A stretch of 64,000 nucleotides of DNA from Ustilago trichophora (GCA_900323505.1 OOIN01000021.1:558001-622000); one strand, 5' to 3'. Shown: positions 27,734 through 38,831, counted from the stretch's first letter. Translations and numbers: made by a program. Notes: generated from the sequence alone by a model not told the origin.

Positions 27734-29386
27734 ATGTCGCTCATAACAGCAGCGATTGTGCTGCCTCTCGGCACGCTATCCTTATTCCTGCCGCCTTTGT
27801 TGCAGCTGGAAGCATCTGGCCTTAGTCGCATCTCCAACTGGCCACCTTTCGAATACCTTTCCTCCTACTTTCTCTCTTCTACTCCATCGCGGCTTTCCAT
27901 CATTCTCGATCACCTTCTGTCCTCCAGTTCGAGGGAAGCAATTGTGTACTACGATACGGCCTTTCCGGGTCTGTTTGCCGCAATGGGACTATCCCTTATC
28001 GGGTTTTGGGCAACCTCTCTCGCGATCGCCTCGACAAAGGACGTCTTTCTATCTCGCGGATTCAAGGGTCGTGATCTGCTCAAAACTTCCCTTGCACCTA
28101 TTCCAGAGAGTTTGGGATTGCCCACAGCCGCCGTGTACATGGCATTGCTGTTTCTTTTCATTCCCTTCCGATACTTTTCATCTCGTCCTCTACCCGGGAT
28201 CACAACATCCGACTCAACCGCCGATGCGTGGGAAGGAGCAATGGACGGAAGGGGAGGATTTCCGCATCACGAATTGGCCACGTTCCTATCCGCCCTCTTA
28301 AGTTTCCTCTCTGCCATAGTGCTCGGCTTTCTCGATGACGTATTCGACATCCGATGGAGGTACAAACTTCCCATTCCTATCATTAGCAGCATTCCCCTCC
28401 TGATGGTCTACTACGCAGGTGGAGGTTTGACCAGCGTCGTTGTGCCCAGATGGCCTTTTTTCCTACGTCGAATTCTTGCAACCTCAATAGTGGATCTGGG
28501 ACCTTTATACTACCTCTACATGTCGTTGCTCAGCACATTTTGCACCAACAGCATCAACATCCTAGCCGGCATCAACGGCGTCGAAGTCGGCCAAGCTCTC
28601 ATCATTGCCCTCTCCTTGTGTCTCAACGACATGTTGTATCTCGATTCACGAGCGGGAATGGCGGGTTCACGATCGTCCAAGGAATTGCTACGTCGACATT
28701 TGTTCAGTCTCTACCTGTTGCTGCCGCTCTGTGGCGTATGTTTGGCATTGCTCAAGTGGAACAGGTATCCGAGTAAGGTTTTCGTCGGCGATACATTTTG
28801 CTATTTTGCAGGTATGGTTTTTAGTACTGTGGGGATTTTGGGTCATTTTAGCAAGACGGTTTTGCTATTCTTTCTACCACAGGTGATGAATTTCCTACTA
28901 AGTTGTCCACAGCTTTTTGGGATGGTGCCCAATCCGAGGCATAGAGTTCCGAGGTTTGATCCGGAGAGTGGATGTTTGTATCCTTCGATCCAATATTTTG
29001 CTTCGGGCGATGGAGAGGCGGACAGTCAATTGCCGAATACTTCCAAGAAAAAGCTCAAGAAGGCTGGATTTGCAACCACGGTCGTGCTCGAGGTACTCGC
29101 TGCGCTAAAACTGGTACAGCTGGACTATTGGAATGCAGACAACACAAAGGGGCACAAAAACAAGAGGATGATCAAAAGTACAACCAATCTCACCCTTCTA
29201 AATGCGATCTTGGTCATGCGTGGCGTAAGCCACAACCCAAACGCAAAACAAGGGCAAGAAAAACCTTTCCACGGTCCCCATATCACAGAGTGGGGACTAT
29301 GGATTCATACCATGATATTGCAGGTTGCAGGAAGCGCGTTGGCTTTCGCCATCAGATATTGGTTGGCAAGTGTAGTATTTCCTTAA
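27734..29386 (+). CDS. ALG7: UDP-GlcNAc:dolichyl-phosphate GlcNAc-1-phosphotransferase
   Basis: Intronless, 550 aa, somewhat longer than yeast Alg7. A polytopic membrane protein with the conserved catalytic loops: GFLDDVFDIRWRYK (the DD motif for Mg2+), NSINILAGINGVEVGQ, and KVFVGDTFCYFAGM, plus the late motif LFGMVPNPRHRVPRFD. It makes GlcNAc-PP-dolichol on the cytosolic face of the ER, the first committed step of N-glycosylation and the target of tunicamycin. The extra length comes from the N-terminal region and a luminal loop around residues 155-180. The start ATG at 27734 is the first in frame after stop codons. Confidence 0.96.
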   Translation: MSLITAAIVLPLGTLSLFLPPLLQLEASGLSRISNWPPFEYLSSYFLSSTPSRLSIILDHLLSSSSREAIVYYDTAFPGLFAAMGLSLIGFWATSLAIASTKDVFLSRGFKGRDLLKTSLAPIPESLGLPTAAVYMALLFLFIPFRYFSSRPLPGITTSDSTADAWEGAMDGRGGFPHHELATFLSALLSFLSAIVLGFLDDVFDIRWRYKLPIPIISSIPLLMVYYAGGGLTSVVVPRWPFFLRRILATSIVDLGPLYYLYMSLLSTFCTNSINILAGINGVEVGQALIIALSLCLNDMLYLDSRAGMAGSRSSKELLRRHLFSLYLLLPLCGVCLALLKWNRYPSKVFVGDTFCYFAGMVFSTVGILGHFSKTVLLFFLPQVMNFLLSCPQLFGMVPNPRHRVPRFDPESGCLYPSIQYFASGDGEADSQLPNTSKKKLKKAGFATTVVLEVLAALKLVQLDYWNADNTKGHKNKRMIKSTTNLTLLNAILVMRGVSHNPNAKQGQEKPFHGPHITEWGLWIHTMILQVAGSALAFAIRYWLASVVFP

Positions 29387-29979
29387 GAGTCATCGCAGAG
29401 ATGTGAATGTTGGCTGCAATATCTTGTCCAAGTCTATTTTCTTTGGGTCGTCATGTCGTTTGTCTGAAAGCGGTTGAAAGCAGCTCCGTGAGATAAGAAG
29501 TTGCACCTGATTTCGGTGACTCCCGAACTCACATCGTAAAAAGAGGAAAAATCCGTCATGAAGCCACCCTTGAAGACACCCCCGATCAGCGCCCTGATCG
29601 GGGGTGTCTTCAAGGGTGGCTTCATGACGGATTTTTCCTCTTTTTACGATGTGAGTTCCTCATCGTCAGAACCCAACACCAACACCGACAGACACGCACA
29701 CACAATGACGAATGAGTCGAGAAGAGAAGCAAAAGTGATATTAACAAGCAACAAAAAGGTATTTCATCGCATCAAAAAGAAAGATTCCTTTTTTTGGGGG
29801 GATGGGATGACCAACAAGAAGAAGAAGAATGAGAAGAAGAAAATCGTATACAACAGCGGAGCATCCGAGTAGGTTATCAAAGGGGGTAAAGGTTAAACGG
29901 ATCCGGAACGGTCATTGAGGAAAGGAAGCTCCTGGGATATCGATTCGGGATTGGGCGAAGAGGGGGATCAAGAGTTTCT
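29387..29979. other. Convergent intergenic region with palindrome
   Basis: Between the ALG7 and SLM1-like stop codons. It holds the 134-bp palindrome at 29525-29658. The remainder (29660-29900) is A-rich on the plus strand and probably 3'-UTR; no gene is seen. Confidence 0.7.
29525..29658. repeat. Family C foldback element C7, near-perfect 134-bp palindrome
   Basis: Arms 29525-29589 and 29594-29658 are exact reverse complements (65 bp each) with a 4-nt CGCC loop. It has the same ends (CACATCGTAAAAAGAGGAAA) and GAAGCCACCC module as the cluster at 15-17.6 kb, 12 kb away. It is the most compact copy, and the lack of decay suggests recent insertion or active homogenisation. Confidence 0.95.
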
Positions 29980-31781
29980 TTATGCCTCCTTGGCGGCTTC
30001 GGTTTCGGCGGCCTTTTCCTTGCCGGCGGAGCTGGCGGAGCGGTTGAGGCCGTCCTGGGAAGGTTCACCGGCTTGGGCCGATTCGCTTTTCTTCTCGAGA
30101 AGGTAGCCGTTGGGGCCGACCTCTCCCTGGTTGGCGCCGCCAGAGTAGGCGGGGACCTCCTCCTCCTTGGCAGCAGAGGTGCCGGTGGTGGCAGCACCGG
30201 TGTGCGAGGCGCCGGCGATGGCGGGAGCAGCAGTGGCGTCGTTCTCATCAGCAGCCTCTTCGTACTCCTCGTCGTCCTCCTCCTCCTCGATGGAGCTCCC
30301 ATTCTCCTCCTCCTCATCTTCCTCCTCTTCGGAACGGTAACCGGCAGCACGAACGGCGGCGGGGACGATACCGGATCGGTCCATCTGCTCCGAGGTGGTA
30401 AGGTAGACCTTGGAGAGCTGCTTGATGTCGTTCCACCACTCCATCATCTCCTCGTGGCTACGAGCACGGAAGGTGTAGGCGTGCTCGCGACCCATGCCGA
30501 GGCTGGCAAGACCCTTGGAGGGAACGGCGCTCTGGTTGCCGGTAACCTTGCGACCCTCGATGTGGAACTTGTGGCTCTTGGCAGCCATGGTCGAGGGAGG
30601 GCCGAGGGTGCATTCAGGCAAGAAGAGCGAGAGTTCGGGCTGAGGGTGCTTGGTAGGGTCCGAGGAGCCGTGTTCGTGGAGGTAGCCGGCGGGGGTGAGA
30701 ACGTAGAAGGATTCCTTGTAGGTCTTGGTGAAGCGCTTCTTGCGCTCGAGGATGCCCTGGTGGACGGGGATGACCGAAGGGTCGTCCTTGCCGGGGTAGT
30801 CGATGGTCTCGGGGTTGCGGAGAGGGGTGTCGGGGTCGAGCAGGTGGTCGGAACGGGCGGCAAAGGCGATCCACTCCGAGTTGGGCTGGAGCGAACGCAT
30901 CTGGACGCCGAGGCTGAGCCAGGTGTCCTGGACCTGAGCCGACATGCGGCCAGACCACTCGTCGAAAGTCTGCCAAGCGCTCTGGATGCTGCGAACGATG
31001 CCCTCCTCAAAGTGGGCCGAGTTCTGCTGCATGATGATGATGGATTTCTGGAGAGCGTTCTCCTCGTTGACCTGGCGCTGGAGCTGACGGAAGACCTGCT
31101 GGTTGGCAGCGTAAGGGTCCTCTCGGGCAGTGACGCTCATGGGGGTGTTCTTGAGGAGAGTGATGGAACGGGCGAGTTCGGTGATCATCTTGGTCGACAT
31201 CTCACGTTCCTTGGCTACCGAATTGGCGAGCTTGCCAGTGTCCTGCTGAACATTCTTGATGTGAGCCTTGATCTCGGATCGGAGCTTCTGGAGGTGCTGG
31301 ACGATGGAGCCCTCGACGGTCTTGGCGAGGTTGGCGTGGTGGTCGGCAATGACGCGGGTCTTGTCGCGGATGCCATAGTAAATGTCCTGGATACCGTCTT
31401 CACCGAGGAACTGGTTACCCTCGCGGAAGGGGACCTGGATGACACCGCCGAGCTTGGTAAGCTCCTTGGCAGTGTTGTACTCGATGTCGGCGATACCCTC
31501 AAAGTAGCTGATGAGCTGCTTGGTGATGTGCTTCCAGCCTGTAGTAGTAAGGAGAAGAAAAAAGCAGTGAGATTTCGTCAGTTTGCTGTTCAGTTTTGAA
31601 TCATGTGAATCATGTGGTTGAAGTGAAGCAACTTACCCGTGAAACGCTCAATGAGAATGTCCGAGGGGCGAAGCTCGTGAGGGCCAGTGTTCTTCTTGAT
31701 GAGGGAAGCGTTTCGGCTGGCAACGGTGGACTTTCTGCTGAGCGAGGTTGCCCTGGTGACGGTAGACTGTGCGTCGGCCAT
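29980..31781 (-). CDS. SLM1: SLM1/SLM2-like F-BAR and PH domain protein
   Basis: Two exons, 31781-31637 and 31538-29980 (donor GTAAGT, acceptor TACTACAG), 567 aa. It begins MADAQSTVTRATSLSRKS. The junction reads RPSDILIERFTGWKHITKQLISYFEGIADIEYNTAKEL, typical of the Slm F-BAR-like coiled-coil region (about residues 40-270). A PH domain follows at about 320-455 (HQGILERKKRFTKTYKESFYVLTPAGYLHEH...). The C-terminus is acidic (EEEEDEEEEN) and Ala/Thr-rich. Slm proteins bind PI(4,5)P2 at eisosomes and link membrane stress to TORC2 and calcineurin. A 508-aa frame runs antisense through the gene but looks like a by-product of GC-rich third positions. Confidence 0.88.
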
Positions 31782-33052
31782 TGTGATGAATCGACGTCGA
31801 CGATGTTGTGGTGTGAACAGAGATAGATGAAAGAGTAGTGATAGAACGAGGACGGCGAGCAGTAAGGAGAGAGCTAGCCGGGGGTATTGGGTATTCGTTC
31901 GGGATGATGGTGGTGATGGTGAAGAAGGAAGAAGTCGAGGGTGGATGGGATTGAATAAAGCTATCAATGATGGGGACTGAGTAGCGGTGGATGGATGGAG
32001 AAGAGGAGATGAGAGGCACCTGAACACAGAGGGAGAGAGAGAGGTGTGGAAAGAAAAGGTGACGTCTAGTAAGCGGCTGGATGGCTGTCTTGGCTGATTT
32101 GGTCTGGGCTCTTGTGCTGCCAGACTGTGAGAAAAAGAAAGAGAGAGAGAGTAGTCACCAAAGCGGAACATGTGCCGACGCTCTGACGCAAACTCACACA
32201 CAGAAATTGCAGCTGATCGAATTGGGAGCACAAGGTGGAGGGACCGAGGCTCGGCAGTGCGTCAGAGAAAAGGAGCGCTTTGACCTCATTTTTTTTATTT
32301 TTATTTTATTTTTTTGTTTAGACGGCGGCGGCGACGGCGACATCGACGGAAACTGAAATGCCGAGACGAGGCGAGGCGACCATTTTGGAAAACAAAAATA
32401 AAAAAGAGCGATGACGAACACCCACAACTCCGTCTAGATCAAATTGAGGCGGTTGAGCAGTGTGTTCCAGATTAGAAGCATCAACCAAGAATATCAACGT
32501 GCAGCGTACAGCATACGTCGGCAATGTTTGAGCCTTCTCCCCCAAATTGGAAACCACAGCACAGCATTCGCAGCCTCGCTACAGTACTCTACTTGTGTTT
32601 CCACATCAAATCACAAAAAGCACATTTTCTATCTCTCTGTGTGGTCGTTGAGGGATGTCAGCGCTGTCGATCAGACCGAGGCTGTCTGTGCACGGATGTG
32701 CCGATCGTGCAATAAGCGGACTCTGTAAAAAAGAGAAGAAAAAAAAAGAGGGTCCTCTCTCTCTCTCTCTCTGTCTGTGACCTCTATCTCTATGATTCTC
32801 CTTCTCATTTGTCCGTCGGCCATTGCTCGCTCACAGATGGAATGCTGCACACAGAGTGTGTGTGTGTGAGGCGTGCATGTCCGTCGCCTCCGCATCGTCT
32901 TGTCGCTCAAAGTCGCCGTTCCGCCCCACAGAAACACGCTTCGGAGAAACGTCTCCGTCTGTCCTAGTGGCCAAGCTCATCTTCTTGGCTTTTTGTCTTG
33001 GAGATGGCCCCTTTCTGCGCCGACTCAAATCGAAAAAGTGACAAGAGAGTGA

Positions 33053-33057
<5 letters not shown>

Positions 33058-33114
<57 letters not shown>
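33058..33114. repeat. (GA)n microsatellite
   Basis: Nearly pure GA dinucleotides over ~57 bp with two AA interruptions; it forms a purine-rich strand. Confidence 0.9.
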
Positions 33115-33117
<3 letters not shown>

Positions 33118-33864
33118 CACATCCACCACCAAGCGAGGTCATGAAGATCCTTCGACATCATCGTGCTTATGCGACCTGTCCTCAGCACGGCTACTTGTCC
33201 CAAGCTGCTTGGCTAGCTGCTGAAATGCCCGAGATCCTTGCCTTATCACCTTTGCCATGCTAGAGCATCATGCTTCCGCTCGTCGATCCTTTGTTTTGCT
33301 TCAGGGTCCCTCGTCTGATCACACCACTTTGTGCTTTGCCGATCCGTCGTTGATATGTTGCTACTTGGTGGGGTCACACTTACGGTCTAGTGTATCTCGA
33401 AAGCCACCGCTCTGATCTTGTCTTTGCCAGCTTCGGATTCATTCCAATTGAGGCTAGGGTCAGTCTAGACTGGCAAACGTGACCTTGCTGCGGCATGTTG
33501 CGTTAGGACAGCAGCGCTCGGGGACAGCTGTCACAGAGGTGGGCGCAAAGACTCAACAAAAGATCAAACGCCGTTCTAGGTAGGAGCAGAGGACAATGCG
33601 ATAAGCTAGCTCAGCTCCAGGGTCAACTCGTCTGGGGCAGAGAGAGAGGGAGAGGGAGAATGAGAGGCTGTGTCATGACGTAACTTGGCATTCTCATCTC
33701 TCACACACGCTTTTCTCTGATCCTCTCCTTGCCGCCGCTATTTTCGGCTTTTCCCTCTCGGTGGGTGGAAAGCGTGCCTTTCGCTCCTAGGCATCCAAAA
33801 GGTGTGGTGTTGGAAGTTCTGTTGCAGATCATTTTGCCCCGCTTGCACAAAAACAGAACAGCAC

Positions 33865-33896
33865 CGTCTCGTCTCGTCTCGTCTCGTCTCGTCTCG
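33865..33896. repeat. (CGTCT)n pentanucleotide array
   Basis: About six tandem CGTCT units upstream of RDH54. Confidence 0.9.
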
Positions 33897-34641
33897 GTAG
33901 CACAAACAACAGGTCCGTCCCTTTCGCTTTCGCTTCCTCTGCCTTGGAATGGTGCCTACACAAAACCCTTTCCTCCTCTACTCGCTCGCAATCGCCGATC
34001 TATCGCCGTTTAGTCAATCGGGTTGTGATCCGCTCGTCGGCGACCTCGAGAGCAGTTTGCATAGACAAATGAGGCTGACATCCGACTCTTGCAATGCTCT
34101 CCAATTGATACCTGCTTGGTTATCAGCTTGTGCTCCTTCCTTTTTGTGGCCATCTTTTTTGCCTTCAAATCCGTTTCTCCGTTTTCAATGGCGCAAGGAG
34201 ATGCAACACATTCGGCTTCGCGGGTGATTTTGCAACCTTGCTCCTTGTGCTCATCGTTTACCGACCTTGATCCTTGGTCGTCAGCCAATTCTGTTCAAAT
34301 GCCTCTCAAATCTGCTAAAGGCTGGCAATCCTCCTTCGCTCGATGAAGGCAATGCTGTACAGCACAAGGTTTTCGGGAGACGCCGACCAATAAGGTGATT
34401 CGTAACGAGGATGAGTGCACGCGTCGCGTAAATGGGCGTGCCAACAATTTTCAGAACCAACACTTTGCGTCAGCAGCATGCACCAGCAAAGTGGCTGAGT
34501 CCTCCTTTTCCAAACCAAACCAACACCTTTTTCCCCACTCGGAAAGCCTTCCGAACCAGCCTAGTCATCCTTCATCACCCTGATCAGTTCCATCATCCAT
34601 CCGATCACATCCATGATATCAATATCAAGGCTCTTCCGATC

Positions 34642-37600
34642 ATGACCACGGATCCCAACAGCGAGCTATCTGCTCAATCCAAACCAGCTCGTCCAAGGGG
34701 CACCCTCGGCCTCAAACGCGCCGTACCTACCGCACTCGCCAATTCCAGCTTCGCATCACCATCACGCACCACGTTCGATTCTAGCATCACCCCTAGCAAG
34801 AGGGCCAGACTGGTGCTACCAACTCAGCAGCTTGATGACGAAGGACCATCAGACTCCCCCGTCGCTACTCTGGCCAGCAACGAGACTCCGCCCTCGCACG
34901 CCTTTTTGCTCAGCCGCAAATCTTCCAATCAGAGCGCCAGCACCTCACCAGTAGCAAACGAGAACGTGGTCGCCGGCTCATCCAGCCGCAATGGTCCCTT
35001 CTACCTCTGCACTTGGAGAAAGCCTCAGCAGAAAAAGCACAAGACATGGGATGGCGATGCCATTCTGGTAGTCAAGGATGGTGGAGAGCGCTGCAGTCTC
35101 ATCTGCTCCGAGAGCGGCAAGGAGCTCGTCGCTTCGGCTAGGTTCGCATTCAATCGTCTTGCGTCCGGAGACGAGCTGGCACTGGGTGGCAAGGAGATCG
35201 AAATCGACAGAGAGATCCACCAGACCGAATACCGCAATCTCATCGCATTTACCCGTGGAGAGCTGTCTCCAGTAAAAAAGGGCCCTCCACCCACCGCCAT
35301 TCGCACCCCAAAGCCCTTTGTCGCTCCCGTCATGCGTCCAGCTATCAAGCCAGTCGACATCAACCAGATCGCCCCGGCTCGAGCAGAGACCTTCTACGGC
35401 AAGCCCACGCCCAGGCCGATTCGCAAGGACCTCGAAGATGATGCAAACGGCTCACGCTCTGCAAGCCCATCCCGCGTCAGTGGCCTCATCAATCCTGGTC
35501 AAGGCAAGAAAGCCCATCCTCGCTTCGACCCCGACGAACCAGGTGCCATCGTCATGAAGAGACCCGATGCCAGACATCAGAGAGACTTCAACAAGGACAA
35601 TCGTCCCATCGTCGATGTCGTGCTCGATCCCCAACTCACCAAAGCATTGCGACCCCATCAAGTCGAAGGCGTCAAGTTCCTCTACGAGCGCGTCATGGGT
35701 ATGCATCCCGACGGAGTCAAGTTCCAAGGCGCCATCTTGGCAGACGAGATGGGGTTGGGAAAGACGCTCCAGACCATCGCCCTCATCCTCACGCTCATGA
35801 AGCAAAACTGCTACTACACTTCCAGATCCTGCACCATCGAGCGCGCCATGATCGTATGTCCGCTCACTCTGGTCAGAAATTGGAAGCGCGAGTTCCGCAA
35901 ATGGATCGGAACAAATTCGTTGAACGTTCTTTGCATCGATGAAGGCAGAGGCAAGGAGGATGTCGAGCGCTTTGTCCGTTCCAAAGCCTACGACGTGCTT
36001 GTCATCGGTTACGAAAAGCTCAGAACCTGCATCGAGGTGGTCGCCACCGCGCAACCACCCATCGACCTTCTCATCTGCGACGAAGGTCATAGACTCAAGT
36101 CCAAAGAAGCCAAGACCACCATGATGTTTGACGAACTCTCGGTCAAACGCAAGGTCATCCTCTCCGGAACGCCCATCCAAAACGATCTCAAAGAGCTCTA
36201 CGCCATGATCGACTTTGTCGCTCCGTCGCTTCTCCACAGCTACAAGGAGTTTAACGCAACTTTTGAAGAGCCTATCATGCGCTCTCGCGCCCAGCACTGC
36301 TCCAAACAGACCAAGGCCACAGGTCAGGCTCGTCTCTCTGCCCTCATGTTAATCACCAAGGACGTCATCCTCCGCCGCACCGCCGATATTCTCAGCAAAT
36401 TCTTGCCACCCAAAAAGGAGATGGTCCTCTTTTGCAGCCCGAGTCAGGAACAGATCCGCATCTATCAGTCCATCTTGGGCTCCAGCGACGTTCGCAACAT
36501 TCTCCGAGGAGAAGCCGGCAGCGGTCTTCTGCAGATTGGTGTTCTCCGCAAGCTCTGCAACACGCCCGAGCTTCTCGTCAAAGATTCAGAGTCGGATGTC
36601 GAAACTCCTACCAAGGCCATGGTCGGCAACGTCATGCGCTTCTTCCCACCAAACTATGTGCGCAATGAGGCCAGATTCAGCGGCAAACTCATCTGCGTCA
36701 TGAACCTGCTCGAAACAGTTCGCGCCCAAACAGATGACAAAGTGGTGCTTGTCTCCAACTTTACCAGCACCCTCGACATTGTCGAAGCCATGATGAGGAA
36801 GAAGCGCTACTCGTACCTGCGACTTGACGGCAAGACTCCGCAGGATGAGAGAATGACCATGGTCAACCAGTTCAACCGCGACGGAGTTGACAGCTCGTTT
36901 GTCTTTCTACTCTCGGCCAAGAGCGGTGGTGTTGGACTCAACTTGATCGGTGCCAATCGGTTGGTCCTCATCGATTCGGACTGGAACCCGTCCACGGATC
37001 TGCAAGCCATGGCGCGCATCCATCGAGATGGCCAGAAGAAACCGTGCTACATCTACCGACTGCTCCTCTCTGGGACGATGGATGAGAAGATCTACCAGCG
37101 ACAGATCTCCAAGCTCGGGCTATCGGATTCGCTCATGAATGCCGAGAAGAAGTCTTCGTCGGATACGTTTTCGCAAGAGGAGTTGCGAGATATTTTCACA
37201 TTGCATCTGGACTCGACGTGCATCAGTCATCGACAGCTGATCTGCGATTGCGATGGCAAGGGTGGTAGTTCCACTGCTATAGCTTTGGGGGTGAAACAAC
37301 AGCAGCAGTTGGAGTCGAGCTTGCCGACAGAGAGTCAGGGCTCGATCAAGAGCGAGGAGGATGGTGGGGAGGAGTTGCCAGGGTTTGTAGCGGCGTCGCA
37401 GCACGTGGTGGACACAGCGGCAAAGGATAAGCTGGATAGGCGTAGGAAGCTGCTTGCGCTGTACAAGTGGGCGCACTATGACTGTGTGCAGCATCCGAAT
37501 GCGTTTGAGGAGGATGAGATTGTGGCGGGCATCATTCGCAGGGGTCATAAAGCGGGTGCTGCGAGCGTGCGGGTCAAGGCAGAGAAGATGGATGAGGACG

Positions 37601-37845
37601 ACGAGTGGAGTACGAATATGAAAGAGAGGGGTGACGATCTCTTCTTTTCGGATGGCTCTGATGAAGATGAGGTGGACGATGCTGGTCTCGACGAAGGGTT
37701 GGCGGGGGAGAACGACTTTGAGATGGATAAGGTTGAAGCGGGACGAATTCTGTTTGTGTTTGCCAAGAATTCGGACAGCACGATGGACAAAGCAGCTTGC
37801 TCACCGCCAACAGGCGCCATCACGACCTCGCCTGCACACGATTGA
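34642..37845 (+). CDS. RDH54: RDH54/RAD54B-type SNF2 DNA translocase
   Basis: Intronless, 1067 aa from the ATG at 34642 (MTTDPNSEL); the frame is open to 34432, but that part looks like leader. The N-terminal region has a RAD54B-like YLCTWRKPQQKKHKTWDGDAILVV motif. The Swi2/Snf2 ATPase starts near residue 335, with DEMGLGKTLQT at ~368, DEGHRLKSKEAK at ~479, SGTPIQNDLKELYAM, and the C-terminal helicase motifs KVVLVSNFT, LRLDGKT, SAKSGGVGLNLIGANRL and RIHRDGQKKPCYIYRLL. Rdh54 works with Rad51 and Dmc1 in homologous recombination, strand exchange and removal of Rad51 from DNA. The C-terminal ~180 residues are acidic and divergent. I prefer RDH54 to RAD54 because of the KKHKTWDGD motif; Rad54 itself is not expected to have it. 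Confidence 0.92.
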   Translation: MTTDPNSELSAQSKPARPRGTLGLKRAVPTALANSSFASPSRTTFDSSITPSKRARLVLPTQQLDDEGPSDSPVATLASNETPPSHAFLLSRKSSNQSASTSPVANENVVAGSSSRNGPFYLCTWRKPQQKKHKTWDGDAILVVKDGGERCSLICSESGKELVASARFAFNRLASGDELALGGKEIEIDREIHQTEYRNLIAFTRGELSPVKKGPPPTAIRTPKPFVAPVMRPAIKPVDINQIAPARAETFYGKPTPRPIRKDLEDDANGSRSASPSRVSGLINPGQGKKAHPRFDPDEPGAIVMKRPDARHQRDFNKDNRPIVDVVLDPQLTKALRPHQVEGVKFLYERVMGMHPDGVKFQGAILADEMGLGKTLQTIALILTLMKQNCYYTSRSCTIERAMIVCPLTLVRNWKREFRKWIGTNSLNVLCIDEGRGKEDVERFVRSKAYDVLVIGYEKLRTCIEVVATAQPPIDLLICDEGHRLKSKEAKTTMMFDELSVKRKVILSGTPIQNDLKELYAMIDFVAPSLLHSYKEFNATFEEPIMRSRAQHCSKQTKATGQARLSALMLITKDVILRRTADILSKFLPPKKEMVLFCSPSQEQIRIYQSILGSSDVRNILRGEAGSGLLQIGVLRKLCNTPELLVKDSESDVETPTKAMVGNVMRFFPPNYVRNEARFSGKLICVMNLLETVRAQTDDKVVLVSNFTSTLDIVEAMMRKKRYSYLRLDGKTPQDERMTMVNQFNRDGVDSSFVFLLSAKSGGVGLNLIGANRLVLIDSDWNPSTDLQAMARIHRDGQKKPCYIYRLLLSGTMDEKIYQRQISKLGLSDSLMNAEKKSSSDTFSQEELRDIFTLHLDSTCISHRQLICDCDGKGGSSTAIALGVKQQQQLESSLPTESQGSIKSEEDGGEELPGFVAASQHVVDTAAKDKLDRRRKLLALYKWAHYDCVQHPNAFEEDEIVAGIIRRGHKAGAASVRVKAEKMDEDDEWSTNMKERGDDLFFSDGSDEDEVDDAGLDEGLAGENDFEMDKVEAGRILFVFAKNSDSTMDKAACSPPTGAITTSPAHD

Positions 37846-37908
37846 TGGCTATCGACAGTATGTATTTCATCTTTGTCTGCATTTAGATTATTTACCGCAC
37901 CATCGTAA

Positions 37909-38831
37909 TTACTGAGGAGGGGGATACAGACATCTGCCCTCCATTCCGCCGTCAACCTGCAGATTGACCCCGGTGACATGACCACTCAGTGTGGGGCTTG
38001 AGAGGACGACGACCTGTCGAGCTATGTCGCTTGGCATGGCGACTTTCTGGAGGGGGGTACTAGCAAGAGCTTTTGCTCTGATTCTGTCGTCTTTGATGGT
38101 TTCCTCTGCTAGGGCGGTGTAGACCCAACCTGGGTTGACCGAGTTGACTCTTGCTTTGGGTGCGATTCTAACGATTTCGTTCTTGAGCGTTGGTACCAAC
38201 CCGTACATGAGGGCAGATTTGGTCGATGCATAATCTCCATGGTCGTGTTCACCGAATTTGCCTGCCGTGCTACCGATGAAGCAGATCGAAGCTTTGTCTT
38301 TGACCGCCTCGTCGGATTCGGAAGAGAGGGAGGAAAGGTAGGATCGTACGAGGAGGAAGGAGCCGTCCAAGTTGACGGCATGGGTGTTTCGCCATTGGGA
38401 GAGGGTCATTTCTGCCAAAGGGACGGGGGCGACGGGCCAAATGCCATGGTTTACAATGAGAATCTGGACGGGGATGCCTTGAGCAGAGGCGGCTTGGGAG
38501 AAGAGTCGAGCAACGTCGGATTCAGAGGTGACATCGGCTTGCAAGGCAACAATGTTGGAAAGGGTGGAGAGGGAGCGTGGGGTGGTGTTGTAGTGAGCGG
38601 TCACTTTGGCTCCGGCAGCGAGGAAGGTTTTGACCGTTTCAAAGCCGATTCCTACACGATCGAATCAACGCAGAGAGTATGTCAGCTATCCATCATTCAT
38701 CTCTCCAAAAGCGCATTGGTGGCGATGGTATGGAGAGGAGAGAGAAACTTACCACCAGAAGCACCAGACACAAGCACATGGACACCCTTCAATCCAAAGT
38801 CGAGGGGAGAAGAAGCGTCGTTTGTCGACAT
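37909..38831 (-). CDS. Short-chain dehydrogenase/reductase (3-oxoacyl-ACP reductase-like)
   Basis: Two exons, 38831-38753 and 38651-37909 (donor GTAAGT, acceptor GTAG), 273 aa. Splicing restores the nucleotide-binding motif SGASGGIGFETVKTFL (G-x3-G-x-G). Other SDR marks are ADVTSESDV, NHG (for the NAG motif), catalytic Ser in CFIGSTAGKFG, the Y-x-x-x-K pair in DYASTKSALMYG, and NPGWVYT. It oxidises or reduces an alcohol or ketone using NAD(P)(H); the substrate cannot be told. The tail VDGGMEGRCLYPPPQ matches the classical SDR end. It converges on RDH54 with only ~60 bp between stops. Confidence 0.92.

Larger units (their letters stand above)
31782..34641. other. Long gene-poor divergent region between SLM1-like and RDH54
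   Basis: 2.86 kb without a supported gene. It contains (CT)n at 32755-32772, an imperfect (GA)n tract at 33058-33114, a CGTCT pentamer array at 33865-33896 and a TACAGTA motif at 32580-32586. The segments 33120-33480 and 33950-34400 have ordinary composition and no domain-bearing ORF. A non-coding RNA or a distal promoter element is possible but unproven. Confidence 0.55.

Noticed and set aside
29434..29872. Two similar small ORFs (63 and 104 aa) on opposite strands around 29.5-29.8 kb
   Set aside because: They are nearly the same peptide because they read the two arms of the palindrome; they are not evidence of genes.
30073..31599. 508-aa open frame antisense to the SLM1-like gene
   Set aside because: Its residues are low-complexity Gly/Val/Leu/Asp-rich and mirror the GC-rich third positions of the well-supported SLM1-like exon. 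No domain is recognisable.
34432..34641. N-terminal extension of RDH54 from an upstream ATG
   Set aside because: The 70 added residues are leader-like (His/Phe/Pro mixed), while the Met at 34642 starts a typical hydrophilic N-terminus. It remains possible but less likely.
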